64,000 nucleotides of DNA, taken from NCBI GenBank assembly GCA_016793325.1, contig JAEUKI010000030.1:62001-126000 (forward strand). Direction: 5' to 3'. This document shows, piece after piece, positions 34,436-44,194 of the stretch. Source of the DNA: Myxococcales bacterium. Lineage in GTDB: Bacteria > Myxococcota_A > Polyangia > Polyangiales > Ga0077539. The position numbers and the translations under genes are program-made. Positions within the stretch are counted from its first letter, which is position 1; each line of letters opens with the position of its first letter. The notes beneath the pieces are model-generated. The model worked only from the letters and a program-made list of their open reading frames with translations. It had not been told where the DNA came from and made no database searches.

Positions 34436-35308
34436 TCAGTCGCGCACGGCGAGGCGAACGCGGCCGTCCGAGCGCAAGACGGGCTCGGCGCGCGCGTGCG
34501 CTTCGCGCGCGGGGGCCTCGGCGGCGGGGCGGATCGAGGGGTCGCGGTCGTTCCACGCGCGGGCGACGTCGCGGTCGAGCAAGTGCGTGGGGCGCACGTT
34601 GCGGAGCGCGTTGAGCATGCTCGAGCGAACGTGGGGGTTGTCCTTCTCGAGTCGCGCGAGCATCTCGCTCATGGCCTCGCGCTTGAGCCCTTCTTGTGAG
34701 CCGCACAAATTGCAGGGCAAAATCGGAAACTCTCGCAGCCTCGCGTACTCGGCGATCTCGCGCTCGGCGCACTCGATCAACGGGCGGATCACGGTGAAGC
34801 GGCCGTCGTCCGTGACGTAGCCCGCGGGCATCGCCTGCATCTTTCCTGCGTAGAAGAGGTTCAGCATGAAGGTCTCGAGCGCGTCGTCTCGATGGTGGCC
34901 GAGGGCGATCTTGTTGCACCCCAGGCGCTCGGCCGCGGTGTAGAGAATCCCGCGGCGAAGTCGCGAGCAAAGAGAGCAGTACGTGCTCCCTGGCTCGAGC
35001 GTGGACGTCACGACCGAGTACGTGTCTTCGCGCAGGATCTCGTAGCGAACCCCGCGCTCGTCGAGCCAACGCACGAGCGGCGCGCCGTCGTAGCCGGGCT
35101 GCGCTTGATCCAAGTGCACCGCGACGAGCTCGATCGCGAAGGGCAATTGCGGCCTGAGCTCGGTGAGCAGGTCGAGCAGCGAATAGCTGTCTTTTCCCCC
35201 GGAGATCGCGATCATCACGCGGTCGCCAGGGGCGAGCAGCGCGTAGTCCTCGCACGTCGCGCGGAGCTGTCGGGACAGGCGCTTCTCGAGTCGTCGGAGT
35301 TCGTTCAT
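34436..35308 (-). CDS. ttcA: tRNA 2-thiocytidine(32) synthetase TtcA-like protein
   Basis: A 290-residue PP-loop ATPase. The N-terminal motif SGGKDS is at residues 36-41, and Cys pairs appear in CSLC and CNLC with GHHRDDALETFMLNLFY between them. This matches TtcA, which adds sulfur to C32 of some tRNAs using a 4Fe-4S cluster. The ATG at 35308 fits the family start (MNELRRLEKRL). The C-terminal 40 residues are Ala/Arg-rich and less conserved. It is convergent with the membrane TPR gene. Confidence 0.92.
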   Translation of the reverse strand: MNELRRLEKRLSRQLRATCEDYALLAPGDRVMIAISGGKDSYSLLDLLTELRPQLPFAIELVAVHLDQAQPGYDGAPLVRWLDERGVRYEILREDTYSVVTSTLEPGSTYCSLCSRLRRGILYTAAERLGCNKIALGHHRDDALETFMLNLFYAGKMQAMPAGYVTDDGRFTVIRPLIECAEREIAEYARLREFPILPCNLCGSQEGLKREAMSEMLARLEKDNPHVRSSMLNALRNVRPTHLLDRDVARAWNDRDPSIRPAAEAPAREAHARAEPVLRSDGRVRLAVRD

Positions 35309-35372
35309 GGCAAAGAGAGCAGGAGGGTAAACACCAAACGCGCAGCGACAACCCACACAATCAACGCAGCGC

Positions 35373-36881
35373 TCACGGCGAAGGGACGAAGCGCACGCGC
35401 GAGTTGGACGCGGGCGCGCAGCTCGTGGCCATCGCGGCGCAGCCCCCGACGGCGAGCGTTCCTGCTGTGTTTTCGACGCCGACCGCCGCGCTCAACACGC
35501 TGCTCATCGTGCCGTACACGAGGTCGATCGTGTTGGTCGTCTCCGTGATCACGACCTCGAACGTGAGCGGCCCTGTGCCCGACGAGTAGTGCGTGACCGA
35601 CTGCCACTGCACGACCCACTGGCGATTGGGGGCGGTCCCAAAAGTCGCGATGCACACGCCGCTCGTGGACGTCACGAGGTCGCGCCAGTACGGGGCGATC
35701 GTCGCGTTCGGCGTGCTCGTGCTGGGGATCGACCCCGACGTCAGCGTCGAACCGCCGGACAAGAGCTGGATGTTGCCGTTGCTGCTCACGGTGACCGGCG
35801 CGCCCGCGGCGAGGTTTTGATCCCAGAAGCGAATCGCGAACGGAAGCGTCGTCGCCGCGGTCGAATCGTCGACCGAGGTCAGCACCGTCTGCCGGCCCGC
35901 CGCCGTGCACGCGCTGAGAAACGGCTGCGTCGACGTCGTCTGCGTGTACCGCGTCGGGAGCGCCGCGCCGCAGCGGCCCGCGCTGCAGACCATGCCGCCC
36001 GCGCACACGGTGCCGCACGCACCACAATTCATGTTGTCGCTCTGTGTGTTGATGCAGCTCGTGCCGCAGAGGGTCTGTCCCGCCGGGCAGGTCCCGCCGC
36101 ACGTCCCTGCAGAGCACGTGGCGCTGCCGCCGGTGGGCACGGGGCACGCGTTGCCGCAGCGGCCGCAGTGGGGCTGCGCGGTGTTGGTGTTGACCTCGCA
36201 TCCGTTGGCGGGGTTCGTGTCGCAGTCGCCGAAGCCCGCGTTGCACGTAAACGAACACGCTCCCGCGCTGCACGACGGCGTCCCGTTGTTGCCGACGCAC
36301 ACGTTTCCGCAGCGGCCGCAGTGCATCACGCTCGTCGACGTGTCGACCTCGCATCCGTTGGCGGGGTTCATGTCGCAGTCCGCGAAGCCCGCGCCGCAGC
36401 GGATCGCGCACGCGCCGCCCATGCACACGGACGTCGCGTTGGGGCGGCTCGGGCACGCCATGTCGCACGCGCCGCAGTGCATCGCGTTGGTCGCGGTGTC
36501 GACGCACGAAGAGCCGCAGCGCATCGTGCCCATGTCGCACGTGGCCTGACAGCGGCCCGCCATGCACGCCATCCCGCTCGCGCACGCGGTGCCGCAGGCA
36601 CCACAATTCATCGCGTCGGTCTGCGTGTTGACACAACGGCCGCCGCACGAGGTCTCGCCTGCGCCGCACATCGGCCCGGTGCCGCTGTCCGCGGGCTCGA
36701 CGCCGGTGTCCGCGGGGGGCACTGGAACGTCCATGGGAGGGCTCTGAACGTCCGCGGGCGCCGCGCGATCGTTTGCGCTCGCGTCGTTGCGCCGAACGTC
36801 AGGGGTCATCTCGGCCACTGCGCAGCCCGACAACACGATCCCCAAGCCCAAAGAACGGTAAGCAGTCGACCCTCGGTTCAT
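35373..36881 (-). CDS. Lipoprotein with Cys-rich Stigma-like repeats
   Basis: A 502-residue predicted lipoprotein: lipobox VLSGC at residues 16-20. A disordered Asp/Pro/Ala segment follows, then five or more repeats of about 40 residues with the pattern C-G-x2-C, NTQTDAMNCGACG-x2-C and C-x2-G-x-C (residues about 70-305). This is the type of repeat seen in large myxobacterial Stigma proteins. The C-terminal 190 residues are a beta-rich domain (FAIRFWDQNL, VSSNGNIQLL, APYWRDLV, VVQWQSVTHY) resembling a NIDO-like or carbohydrate-binding fold (inference). Cell-surface location is likely. Function is unknown. Confidence 0.8.
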   Translation of the reverse strand: MNRGSTAYRSLGLGIVLSGCAVAEMTPDVRRNDASANDRAAPADVQSPPMDVPVPPADTGVEPADSGTGPMCGAGETSCGGRCVNTQTDAMNCGACGTACASGMACMAGRCQATCDMGTMRCGSSCVDTATNAMHCGACDMACPSRPNATSVCMGGACAIRCGAGFADCDMNPANGCEVDTSTSVMHCGRCGNVCVGNNGTPSCSAGACSFTCNAGFGDCDTNPANGCEVNTNTAQPHCGRCGNACPVPTGGSATCSAGTCGGTCPAGQTLCGTSCINTQSDNMNCGACGTVCAGGMVCSAGRCGAALPTRYTQTTSTQPFLSACTAAGRQTVLTSVDDSTAATTLPFAIRFWDQNLAAGAPVTVSSNGNIQLLSGGSTLTSGSIPSTSTPNATIAPYWRDLVTSTSGVCIATFGTAPNRQWVVQWQSVTHYSSGTGPLTFEVVITETTNTIDLVYGTMSSVLSAAVGVENTAGTLAVGGCAAMATSCAPASNSRVRFVPSP

Positions 36882-36932
36882 GACAGACGATGCTACCGCG
36901 CATCGTTCGGCGCGCGCACAGAACGAGCGCCC

Positions 36933-37907
36933 TCAGAACGTAAACGGGACGTCGAGGTGGAGGACCTTGTAGTCGCGGTCGGCCATCGCGCCGCTGATTC
37001 CCATCCCGAACGAGAGGCCGGGCCGCGCGAGGACCGTTGGCGATAGGGGCAGATTTGTCCGGAGTCCGACCTCGAACGACGCTTGCCCGGCGTGCGTGTT
37101 GGGGGTCGCGAGCAGGTTCGGCGCAGAGAGCCAGTGCTGGTAGTGAAGCTCCGCGGACGCGGTCAGGTACCGGTGGAGCCAGTAGCCGACGCTCGCGCCC
37201 ACGGTGAAATTGGTGCGAAATTCGTCGCTGGCCGAGCGATGCGCCTCGCCGCGCACCCGGATCAACTGCAGGACCGTCGCCTCGACTTGAAAAGTGAACC
37301 CCCAGCGCAGAAACGCGAGCCCGAGCCCGGCGATGGGCGTGAAGTAGTTCACCGCGAACAGGGCGTTGTCCATGGACGATCGCGTGGGGATTCCCGTGGC
37401 GATCGAGCTGGCGGTGAGCGGCTGGGGGGTGTTGCCGCCGCCGGTTCCGATCGGGATCGTCGCGGCGGCGAAGACCGAGAGCCGAAGGCCCTTGGTGAGC
37501 TCGGGCGTAAAGAGCGCCATGAGCAGCGGGTTGGTCGCCGCGCCGGTCGGGATCTCGTGCGTCGCCGGCGCGTTGGGCGTCGAGAGAACGGAGTTGGTCA
37601 CGCCCCAGCGCGCGTACACGCCGAGCGTCGTCGGCACGATCGCGTAGCCGCCCGTGAAGAGCGTGGCTGCGGCGACGCCGTCGTTGCGAAAGCCGATCGA
37701 GCTCTCGACGCGCAGCAGCGTCGGCGCGATCGCCGGTCGCATCGTCCATGGAAGCGCGTATGGCATTCGCGCCTCGGCGGGCGTGGGCGGGGTCGGAGCG
37801 CGCGTTTGCGCACGAGACGCACGCGCTGCGCCGAGCATCGCGAGCCCCATCGCGACCGCTGTGATCCTGTCCCCTGCGAGTCTTCGTGTGCACCAGTGAT
37901 TCGGCAT
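36933..37907 (-). CDS. Outer-membrane beta-barrel protein of unknown function
   Basis: A 324-residue exported protein. The ATG at 37907 puts a signal peptide (RITAVAMGLAMLGAARASRA) near residue 20; an upstream ATG at 38003 would be unusual. The mature part has alternating amphipathic strands with aromatic residues at turns (RVESSIGFRNDGV, RLSVFAAATIPIG, FLRWGFTFQVEATVL, YLTASAELHYQHWLS) and ends in FTF, a normal C-terminus for barrels inserted by BamA. It lies next to the nap operon on the same strand, 137 bp away, without visible coupling. Confidence 0.7.
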   Translation of the reverse strand: MPNHWCTRRLAGDRITAVAMGLAMLGAARASRAQTRAPTPPTPAEARMPYALPWTMRPAIAPTLLRVESSIGFRNDGVAAATLFTGGYAIVPTTLGVYARWGVTNSVLSTPNAPATHEIPTGAATNPLLMALFTPELTKGLRLSVFAAATIPIGTGGGNTPQPLTASSIATGIPTRSSMDNALFAVNYFTPIAGLGLAFLRWGFTFQVEATVLQLIRVRGEAHRSASDEFRTNFTVGASVGYWLHRYLTASAELHYQHWLSAPNLLATPNTHAGQASFEVGLRTNLPLSPTVLARPGLSFGMGISGAMADRDYKVLHLDVPFTF

Positions 37908-38044
37908 TGGCTTCTTCGTCCGTGGGTTCGCGCGCGCTCGTCGTGTTGGCGGCGCTGCGATCGAAGAAGCACGAGTCGGACCAATAAGAGACGTTATGGG
38001 CATTTGATTCTATACGAAGAATCACTGCCAATTGTGCGAAGTGC

Positions 38045-38344
38045 TCAGTGCGCGACGCGCACGACGCGCACGGTGTCGACCCCTGGGAGCGCCACGAGCG
38101 TGTCCCACCACTCGCGTCCCTGGTAGCGATAGCGGAGCTGAACGCCGCGCACGGCGCGCCGCTGCAAGCGCGCGAGCGCGTCGTCGAGCGTGACCGATCC
38201 GCCTTCGGCGAGCGACTCGGCGGCGCCCTTCACGAGCACGGCGACGAGCTCGGTGTGCGCGGCGACGTCTGCGAAGAGCTGCGAGAGGGCGGTCGCGTCG
38301 AGCTCAGCGGTCTCGAGCTCGAGCATCGCGGGAGGCTCGGTCAC
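38045..38344 (-). CDS. Small protein coupled to napB
   Basis: A 99-residue cytosolic protein, last gene of the nitrate reductase operon. The GTG at 38344 overlaps the napB stop as GTGA, so translation is coupled. It is mostly helical, with ETAELDATALSQLFADVAAH, VTLDDALARLQRRAV and a C-terminal YRYQGREWWDTLVALPGVDTVRVVRV. It contains no cofactor-binding Cys or His motifs. It is not NapD, which is encoded separately upstream. A maturation or regulatory role for Nap is inferred from context only. Confidence 0.65.
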   Translation of the reverse strand: MTEPPAMLELETAELDATALSQLFADVAAHTELVAVLVKGAAESLAEGGSVTLDDALARLQRRAVRGVQLRYRYQGREWWDTLVALPGVDTVRVVRVAH

Positions 38345-39102
38345 GGCGCACCTTCGATCGGCGCAAAGGGTCGTTGATCGAGCGTCGCGGACACCGCGTG
38401 GCACTGAACGCAGCTCTGCCTGTGCGGGTGCGTGCTGCGGATTCCCGAGCCGAACACGCCGTGGCAGCTCTCGCAGCGCGAGCGCATGAGCGTCGAGTGA
38501 GGCGTCGGCGGAGGAGCCCCAGCGCCCCAGCGCGCGGACGGCTGCGACTCGAGCCCGACGAACGCGTTGTCGCGATACGGCGGCTGTTGATCATCGAGGC
38601 GCGCTCCGGGCATCGGCTGCTCGCTCGTGACGTGGCACTGGAAGCAGTTGTCGTAGCGCTGGTGCGACATCATGGGCGCGACGCGCTCGCCGATGCGCAT
38701 CCCGTGCTCGTGGCACGAGAGGCAATTGGGATAGGTTTGCTGGTCGATCGCGTGCGGGATCGTGGGTGGCGCGCCGTTGTACGCCCTGTGTTCGGCGCGT
38801 CGTTGGAGGGCCGCGGCGCGCGTCGCGTCGTCGACCGCGGGGACCGGGTCCCACAATTGGGGGCGATCGCTTTGCATCGCGGCGAAGTTGCGGCTGTGTC
38901 GCGCGCGGTTGCCTCGGCGGACCTCGCGCTCGAGCGCGTAGGTGGGCGCGCTCTCGATCTCGCCCGCGAGGCGCTCGCGGGGCGCGCGATAGGGGCGCAG
39001 CGGGGCGGTGTCGTGGGTGCCCGAGACGAAGCCGAGCACGCTCGCGGTGACGCACAGCGCGGCGAGGACTTGCAGCGCGCGGGTGTCGCGCTCGGCGTTC
39101 AT
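38341..39102 (-). CDS. napB: NapB-like periplasmic cytochrome c with four heme motifs
   Basis: A 253-residue cytochrome, electron donor to NapA. The ATG at 39102 overlaps the napA stop (ATGA). An N-terminal hydrophobic segment ([17 protein letters not shown]) is a signal anchor. Residues 112-157 carry the NapB diheme pattern: [17 protein letters not shown] and [12 protein letters not shown] (hemes at Cys127/Cys130/His131 and Cys153/Cys156/His157). A second pair follows at CESCH (210-214) and CVQCH (231-235), preceded by PPPTPHS, so the diheme module looks duplicated. Known NapB proteins have two hemes, so this one is unusual. Confidence 0.88.
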   Translation of the reverse strand: MNAERDTRALQVLAALCVTASVLGFVSGTHDTAPLRPYRAPRERLAGEIESAPTYALEREVRRGNRARHSRNFAAMQSDRPQLWDPVPAVDDATRAAALQRRAEHRAYNGAPPTIPHAIDQQTYPNCLSCHEHGMRIGERVAPMMSHQRYDNCFQCHVTSEQPMPGARLDDQQPPYRDNAFVGLESQPSARWGAGAPPPTPHSTLMRSRCESCHGVFGSGIRSTHPHRQSCVQCHAVSATLDQRPFAPIEGAP

Positions 39103-41585
39103 GGACGCGCTCCGCGGGCGGGCGCCGGCGCGCTCGGTTGAATAGGTGTGCGACCAGCCACCGCGCCCGGCGGGGCCTTGCGAAGGCGCACCGCGCACTT
39201 CTTGTAGTCGGGCTGCTTCGAGATCGGGTCGTGCGCGTCGAGCGTGACGAAGTTGATGAGCAGGCGCTCGTCGAACCACGGAACGAACACGCTTCCAGCG
39301 GGGGGCGATCCGCGGCCGTCGATCCACGCGGGCAGGGTGATCGCTCCGCGGCGGCTCTCGACGATCACGAGGTCTCCGTTGGCGATCCCGAGCCGCGTCG
39401 CGTCGTCTCGGTGGACCTCGACGTACGCTTGCGGCATCGCCCTTCGCAATTGCGGGACGCGCATCGTCATCGAGCCCGAGTGCCAGTGCTCGAGCACGCG
39501 CCCGGTGCAGAGCCAGAAGGGGTACTCGCTGTCGGGCGACTCGGGAGGGGGCGCGTAGTCGTGGATCCAGAGCAGGGCGCGGTCGTCGCGCGTGACCGAG
39601 TGATAGAACTGGATGCGTTTTCCGCGGGCGACGTAGCGGTCTTCGCCCTCGACGAAGCGATAGCGGGTCTCGCGCCACACGCCGTCGTCGCCGCGCACGA
39701 CGGGCCAACGGAGGCCGCGCGCGCGGACGTACTCTCGATAGGGCGCGAGGTCCTTGTGCTTGAAGCGCGAGAAGCGTCGGTACTCTTCGAAGAGGCGCTC
39801 GTCGACGTTGACGTCGTAGTAGTGAGCAAAATCCCAGATGGGAACCTCGGTCCCGTCGGGCCGACGCGTCTCGAACAGCCACTTGCCGTCCTTGTCGCGC
39901 ATGCCCGGGACGTTGCGGTTGAAGAGCTCGCGCGCGACCGCGATGAGCTGCCACGCGTCGTCCCGCGCTTGTCCGGGCGGCGCGACCATCTTGAACCACT
40001 GTTGCGTGCGTCGCTCGGAGTTGCCCACCATTCCGTTCTTCTCGACCCACATCGCGCTCGGGAGGATCAAGTCCGCGCGCCGCGTGGTGGCCGTCGGGTA
40101 GACGTCCGAGACGATCAAGAACTTGTCTGCCATCGTGCGGGATGGCTCGAACAAGCGATCGAGGTTGGGCAGCGATTGGCCAGGGTTTGTGACCATGACC
40201 CAGATCGTCGAGATGTTGCTGTTGGGCTGTCCCGTGGGCGTGCAGAAGCGCTTCCACATCTCGACGGTGTGCGCGCCGGGCGTGGCGTTGATGCGGCCGG
40301 GGGGAACGTTCCAGAGCTCCTCGGCTTCGCGGCGGTGCTCGGGGTTTGCGACGAGGAGCCCCCCCGGGAGCAAGTGCGCGAGGGTGCCGACTTCGCGAGC
40401 TGTTCCGCAGGCGGACGGTTGTCCTGTGAGGCTCTGCGGGCCATCGCCGACCTTGCCCCAGTGGCCGGACAACAAGTGCACGCCGTGCACGAGTCGGTTG
40501 ATCGCGGTGCCCTGCGTGTGCTGGTTCATTCCCATGCACCAGAGCGAGGTGATCTTCTTGCTTCGATCCCCGAAGAGCCTCGCGAGCATGCGGATCTTGT
40601 CCGCGGGGACGCCGCTCAACGACTGCACGTGCTCGGGCGTGTAGCGCTCGAGGTGCCTCCGAAGGTCGTCGAACGTGGCGGCCTCGCCGTTCAAGCTCGG
40701 CTGCGCGGTGTCCTTGCGAACGTTGCAGAACTGCCGCACGAAATCCCGGTCGTACGTCCCCTCGCGCACGAGCAAGTGCATGATCCCGTTGGCGATCGCG
40801 AGGTCCGTGTGCGGCTCGAACTCGAGATAGTCCGTCGCGAACTGCGTCGTGCGCGTGCGTCGCGTGCCGATGTCGATGAGCTCGACGCGCTCGCCGCGCG
40901 AGCGTCGATCGATGAAGCGCGAGAAGAGCACGGGGTGCATTTCTGCGGGGTTGTTTCCCCACAGAATGATCACGTCCGCGGCGTCGAGGTCGTCGTAGCA
41001 GCTCGCGGGCTCGTCGACGCCGTATGTGCTCGTGAAGCCCGTGACCGCGGACGCCATGCAGAGCCGCGCGTTGGGGTCGATGTTGTTGTTCGAGAGGCCG
41101 GCCTTCATCAGCTTGTTGGCCGCGTACCCCTCGGGGATGGTCCACTGGCCCGAGCCGTAGATCGCGAACTGCGAGGGATTTGCCTGGATTTTGTCAGCGA
41201 TGACGCGGATCGCTTCGTCCCACGAGATGGGCACGTGCCAGCCGTCGCGCTTGAGCATCGGGGTCGTGAGGCGGTCGCTTCCGTAGAGCGCCAAGCCCAC
41301 GTGGTAGCCCTTTACGCAGAGCAGTCCTTTGTTGACCGCGGCGAGCTGATCGCCTGCGACGGCGACGACGCGGCCGTTGCGGACTCCCACTTGAACGTGG
41401 CAACCCGTCCCGCAGAAGCGGCAGGGGGCCTTGTCCCAGCGCACGTCTTCGCCAGCGCGTCGCGCGACGGACGGGTCGATGGCGGTGGCTGTCTGCGTGG
41501 GATTCACCTGCGCGAGCGAGCGACGGCTGGCCGCGGCGGTGGCGGCGGTGAGGGCGGCGAGCTTCAGGGCTTCGCGACGTTCCAT
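39099..41585 (-). CDS. napA: Periplasmic nitrate reductase catalytic subunit
   Basis: An 828-residue molybdoenzyme that reduces nitrate to nitrite. The Tat signal is ERREALKL at the start. The 4Fe-4S ligands are Cys55, Cys58, Cys62 and Cys90 ([16 protein letters not shown]). The molybdenum-binding cysteine is Cys176 in ARLCMASAV. NapA-type motifs follow: [38 protein letters not shown] and [17 protein letters not shown] Cys ligand with these motifs supports Nap rather than NarG (Asp) or a formate dehydrogenase. It is coupled to napB by a 4-nt overlap and lies 3 bp from napD. Confidence 0.95.
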   Translation of the reverse strand: MERREALKLAALTAATAAASRRSLAQVNPTQTATAIDPSVARRAGEDVRWDKAPCRFCGTGCHVQVGVRNGRVVAVAGDQLAAVNKGLLCVKGYHVGLALYGSDRLTTPMLKRDGWHVPISWDEAIRVIADKIQANPSQFAIYGSGQWTIPEGYAANKLMKAGLSNNNIDPNARLCMASAVTGFTSTYGVDEPASCYDDLDAADVIILWGNNPAEMHPVLFSRFIDRRSRGERVELIDIGTRRTRTTQFATDYLEFEPHTDLAIANGIMHLLVREGTYDRDFVRQFCNVRKDTAQPSLNGEAATFDDLRRHLERYTPEHVQSLSGVPADKIRMLARLFGDRSKKITSLWCMGMNQHTQGTAINRLVHGVHLLSGHWGKVGDGPQSLTGQPSACGTAREVGTLAHLLPGGLLVANPEHRREAEELWNVPPGRINATPGAHTVEMWKRFCTPTGQPNSNISTIWVMVTNPGQSLPNLDRLFEPSRTMADKFLIVSDVYPTATTRRADLILPSAMWVEKNGMVGNSERRTQQWFKMVAPPGQARDDAWQLIAVARELFNRNVPGMRDKDGKWLFETRRPDGTEVPIWDFAHYYDVNVDERLFEEYRRFSRFKHKDLAPYREYVRARGLRWPVVRGDDGVWRETRYRFVEGEDRYVARGKRIQFYHSVTRDDRALLWIHDYAPPPESPDSEYPFWLCTGRVLEHWHSGSMTMRVPQLRRAMPQAYVEVHRDDATRLGIANGDLVIVESRRGAITLPAWIDGRGSPPAGSVFVPWFDERLLINFVTLDAHDPISKQPDYKKCAVRLRKAPPGAVAGRTPIQPSAPAPARGARP

Positions 41586-41588
41586 GAC

Positions 41589-41918
41589 TCAGGGCTCCTG
41601 CGGGGACGAGGGGCTGTTGAATGTGTGTGCGCGATTGCGCCAACGAGAGGGCAGCTCGTCGGACGAGAAGCTCTCGGGCTCGACGTCCGAGAAGTCCTCG
41701 AACACGAGGTCCATCAGCAAAACACCAGGGATTCGCGTGATGTCTTGCCAGAGCGTCGCCTGCGCATCGAGCGTCTCGACGCTCGTGGCGAGCGGGAGCT
41801 TGCGCCCCGGCTGCAGCGCTCCGAGCGTGACCGACTCGATGGCCGAGAGCGCGGTGATCGCGTGCGACGCGAGCGCGTCGTCGTCCGCGAGCGTGAGCAC
41901 GAGGCCTGCGACGGGCAT
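41589..41918 (-). CDS. napD: NapD-like Tat signal chaperone
   Basis: A 109-residue protein whose ATG overlaps the stop of the NrfD-like gene (ATGA, 41918). The pattern PVAGLVLTLADDDAL, IESVTLGALQPGRKLPLATSVE and TRIPGVLLMDLVFEDF matches the ferredoxin-like fold of NapD, which binds the NapA Tat signal until the cofactor is inserted. The C-terminal 25 residues are an extra polar tail. Its position directly before napA supports the call. Confidence 0.85.
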   Translation of the reverse strand: MPVAGLVLTLADDDALASHAITALSAIESVTLGALQPGRKLPLATSVETLDAQATLWQDITRIPGVLLMDLVFEDFSDVEPESFSSDELPSRWRNRAHTFNSPSSPQEP

Positions 41919-43207
41919 CAGCGAGCCTCCTCGGCGTGGTCGTCGTTGTTGATTGTGTGTGCGTCACTCTCGGCGGACGGAGCGCGCATCTCTCCCGTCA
42001 TCGCTTGCAGCCCCACCTTCATGATCACCGTGAAGATCATCAGGCCGAACGCCCAGACGCCGGCGCACACCTGCCACTCGGCCTTCGACGGCGCGTACGG
42101 GACGATCTCGTGCAGCGTGCTCGGAACGAACCCGGGGACGATCAACCCCATCCCCTTCTCGATCCACACGCCGACGAACGTGAGGATCAGCGCGGCGTTG
42201 AGCACGCGCCGATCGCGGTACAGCGCTGGCGTGTGAATCACGATCGCCGCGAGCACGTTGAAGCTGATCGCGGTCCAGATCCACGGGACGAGCTCTGCGT
42301 GCCCGTGCAGACCCAAGAACAAGTACCGACCCGCGGCGGCGTGAGCGCCCCCCGAGTAGAAGATCGTGAAGATCTCCGAGGCCACCATGAAGAGGTTGAC
42401 GAGCACGGTCACGCGGAGGATCGAGAGCAGCCGTTGGATGGCTCCTTCGGGCACCGTGAAGCGCGTTGTTCGCCGCACGATTTGCAGGACGAGCACGATG
42501 AACGCGGGCCCAGTGACGAAGGCGCTCGCGAGGAACCTCGGGGCGAGCAGGGCGCTGTTCCAGAAGGGGCGACCGCCGAGGCCCGCGTAGAGAAACGCGG
42601 TGACGGTGTGGATCGAGAAGGCCCACGCGATCGAGAGAAAGACGAACGGGCGATACCAGCGCGGGTCGGGCTTCTTGCCGAGGTAGCGCGTGTAGATCAG
42701 GTAGCCGCACACATGGAGGTTGAGCAGGAGGTATCCGTTGAGGACGATCACGTCCCAGCTCAGCATCGAGATCGGCCAGTGAAATCGCCCGATTCCCGGC
42801 AGCATGTGCCAGAAGCGATCGGGCCGTCCGAGGTCGACCACCACGAACAACAGAGCCATCACGAGCGCGGCCACCGCGAGCAGCTCGCCGATGATCACGA
42901 CGTCGTGCATGTCGTGGTCGTCGTAGAGGTACGCGGGGACGACCATCATCACGCCGCCCGCGGCGAGGCCCACGAGGAACGTGAAGTTCGCGATGTAGAG
43001 CCCCCACGAGACGTGGTCGGTCATCGCGGTGACCGCCATTCCGTTGGCGAGCTGCAGGGCCCAGGCGTGCGCTCCGACGAGGGCGATCGCCGTGAGCGCG
43101 GTCATCCAAGTGTAGAAGACCCACGAGCCTTCGCTCGCGCGCCAGAAGGCCGAGAGCAGAAATCGCGGGTACGTCAGGTGGTGCGCGGTCTTGTTGTCTC
43201 GGGACAC
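41918..43207 (-). CDS. NrfD/PsrC-like quinol-oxidising membrane subunit
   Basis: A 429-residue integral membrane protein with about nine or ten helices, similar to NrfD/PsrC anchors that pass electrons from quinol to a ferredoxin-like partner. Long hydrophobic segments (WMTALTAIALVGAHAWALQL, YIANFTFLVGLAAGGVMMVV, LLAVAALVMALLFVVV) and the polar DHVSWGLYI typical of the family are visible. The start is GTG at 43207. Together with the NrfC-like protein it probably replaces NapC or NapGH as the quinol-to-Nap link. Confidence 0.88.
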   Translation of the reverse strand: MSRDNKTAHHLTYPRFLLSAFWRASEGSWVFYTWMTALTAIALVGAHAWALQLANGMAVTAMTDHVSWGLYIANFTFLVGLAAGGVMMVVPAYLYDDHDMHDVVIIGELLAVAALVMALLFVVVDLGRPDRFWHMLPGIGRFHWPISMLSWDVIVLNGYLLLNLHVCGYLIYTRYLGKKPDPRWYRPFVFLSIAWAFSIHTVTAFLYAGLGGRPFWNSALLAPRFLASAFVTGPAFIVLVLQIVRRTTRFTVPEGAIQRLLSILRVTVLVNLFMVASEIFTIFYSGGAHAAAGRYLFLGLHGHAELVPWIWTAISFNVLAAIVIHTPALYRDRRVLNAALILTFVGVWIEKGMGLIVPGFVPSTLHEIVPYAPSKAEWQVCAGVWAFGLMIFTVIMKVGLQAMTGEMRAPSAESDAHTINNDDHAEEAR

Positions 43208-43258
43208 GACGCGGCTCTTTCGATGGCTGAGGTGTGCGCAGCGCGACGTGCGCGGCGG

Positions 43259-44194
43259 TCACTTGTCGAAGAAGTAGAAGAAGCGCGGCCGCGTCCCGAG
43301 CTCTTCTTTGAGCACGTAGACGCGCTTGTTCTCGAGGACCCAGCGGATCGAGCTGTTGGGATCGAGGACGTTGCCGAACACGCGCGCGCCCGTCGGGCAC
43401 GCTTCGAGGCACGCGGGGAGCTCACCCTTGCGCGTCTTGTGCAAGCAGAACGTGCACTTCTCGACGACGCCTTGAGGGCGAATGCGATTGGAGAGGTAGC
43501 TCTGCTTCGGGTTGATTTCGTGTGCTGGAACCTCTGGCTTGCGCCAGTTGAACCGCCGCGCGTGGTAGGGGCACGCGGCCTCGCAGTAGCGGCACCCGAT
43601 GCACCAGTTGTAGTCGACGACGACGATTCCGTCGGGCTCTTTCCAGGTCGCTTCGACGGGGCAGACCTTGGTGCAGGGCGGGTTTTCGCACTGCTGGCAC
43701 TGCACGGGCAGATAGAACTTGCCCTCGTCGCGCACGGGGTGGTCGTAGTCGGCGCGCCCGCGCTCCATGTCCATGGAGCCCTGCTCCATCTCGAGCACGC
43801 GGATGTACGAGTTGTGCGAGGCGCGGTCGTGGTTGTTCTCTTGGTGACAGGCTTCGACGCAGCGACGACAGCCGATGCACACCGAGAGGTTGAGCGCGTA
43901 GGCGAACTGCACGCCCGCCTGAGGGCGGACGTCTTCGATGGTGACTTCGCGCCCGTATTTCTGCTTCGTTTCGGCCTCGAGCCTCGCGAGCACCTCGCGT
44001 AGCTCGCGGCTCGAGAGCTCGCGGTAGTGCTTCTGCAGCCACTCTTGCGCGTTGGTGCTCGCGGTGAACTGTTGGATGGGCGCGATGGCCTTGGCGAACG
44101 CCCCTGCGCCGAGCGTGGTCGCGAGGACCTTGAGGGCGACGCGGCGCTTGACCGTGGTGTCTGTTGCGCTTGTGCTGTCTTTGGCGTCAGCCAT
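43259..44194 (-). CDS. NrfC-like Tat-exported 4Fe-4S protein
   Basis: A 311-residue ferredoxin-like protein. The Tat signal is KRRVALKV followed by a hydrophobic segment. Four cysteine groups, CIGCRRCVEAC, CQQCENPPCTKVC, CIGCRYCEAAC and CTFC...CLEAC, give four 4Fe-4S clusters as in NrfC, DmsB and PsrB. It should sit in the periplasm on the NrfD-like subunit and pass electrons to the cytochromes. The start overlaps the end of the cytochrome gene by 8 nt. Confidence 0.92.
   Translation of the reverse strand: MADAKDSTSATDTTVKRRVALKVLATTLGAGAFAKAIAPIQQFTASTNAQEWLQKHYRELSSRELREVLARLEAETKQKYGREVTIEDVRPQAGVQFAYALNLSVCIGCRRCVEACHQENNHDRASHNSYIRVLEMEQGSMDMERGRADYDHPVRDEGKFYLPVQCQQCENPPCTKVCPVEATWKEPDGIVVVDYNWCIGCRYCEAACPYHARRFNWRKPEVPAHEINPKQSYLSNRIRPQGVVEKCTFCLHKTRKGELPACLEACPTGARVFGNVLDPNSSIRWVLENKRVYVLKEELGTRPRFFYFFDK

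Noticed and set aside
39138..42236. 1032-codon plus-strand frame opposite napA, napD and nrfD
   Set aside because: No motifs, and opposite genes with clear cofactor ligands.
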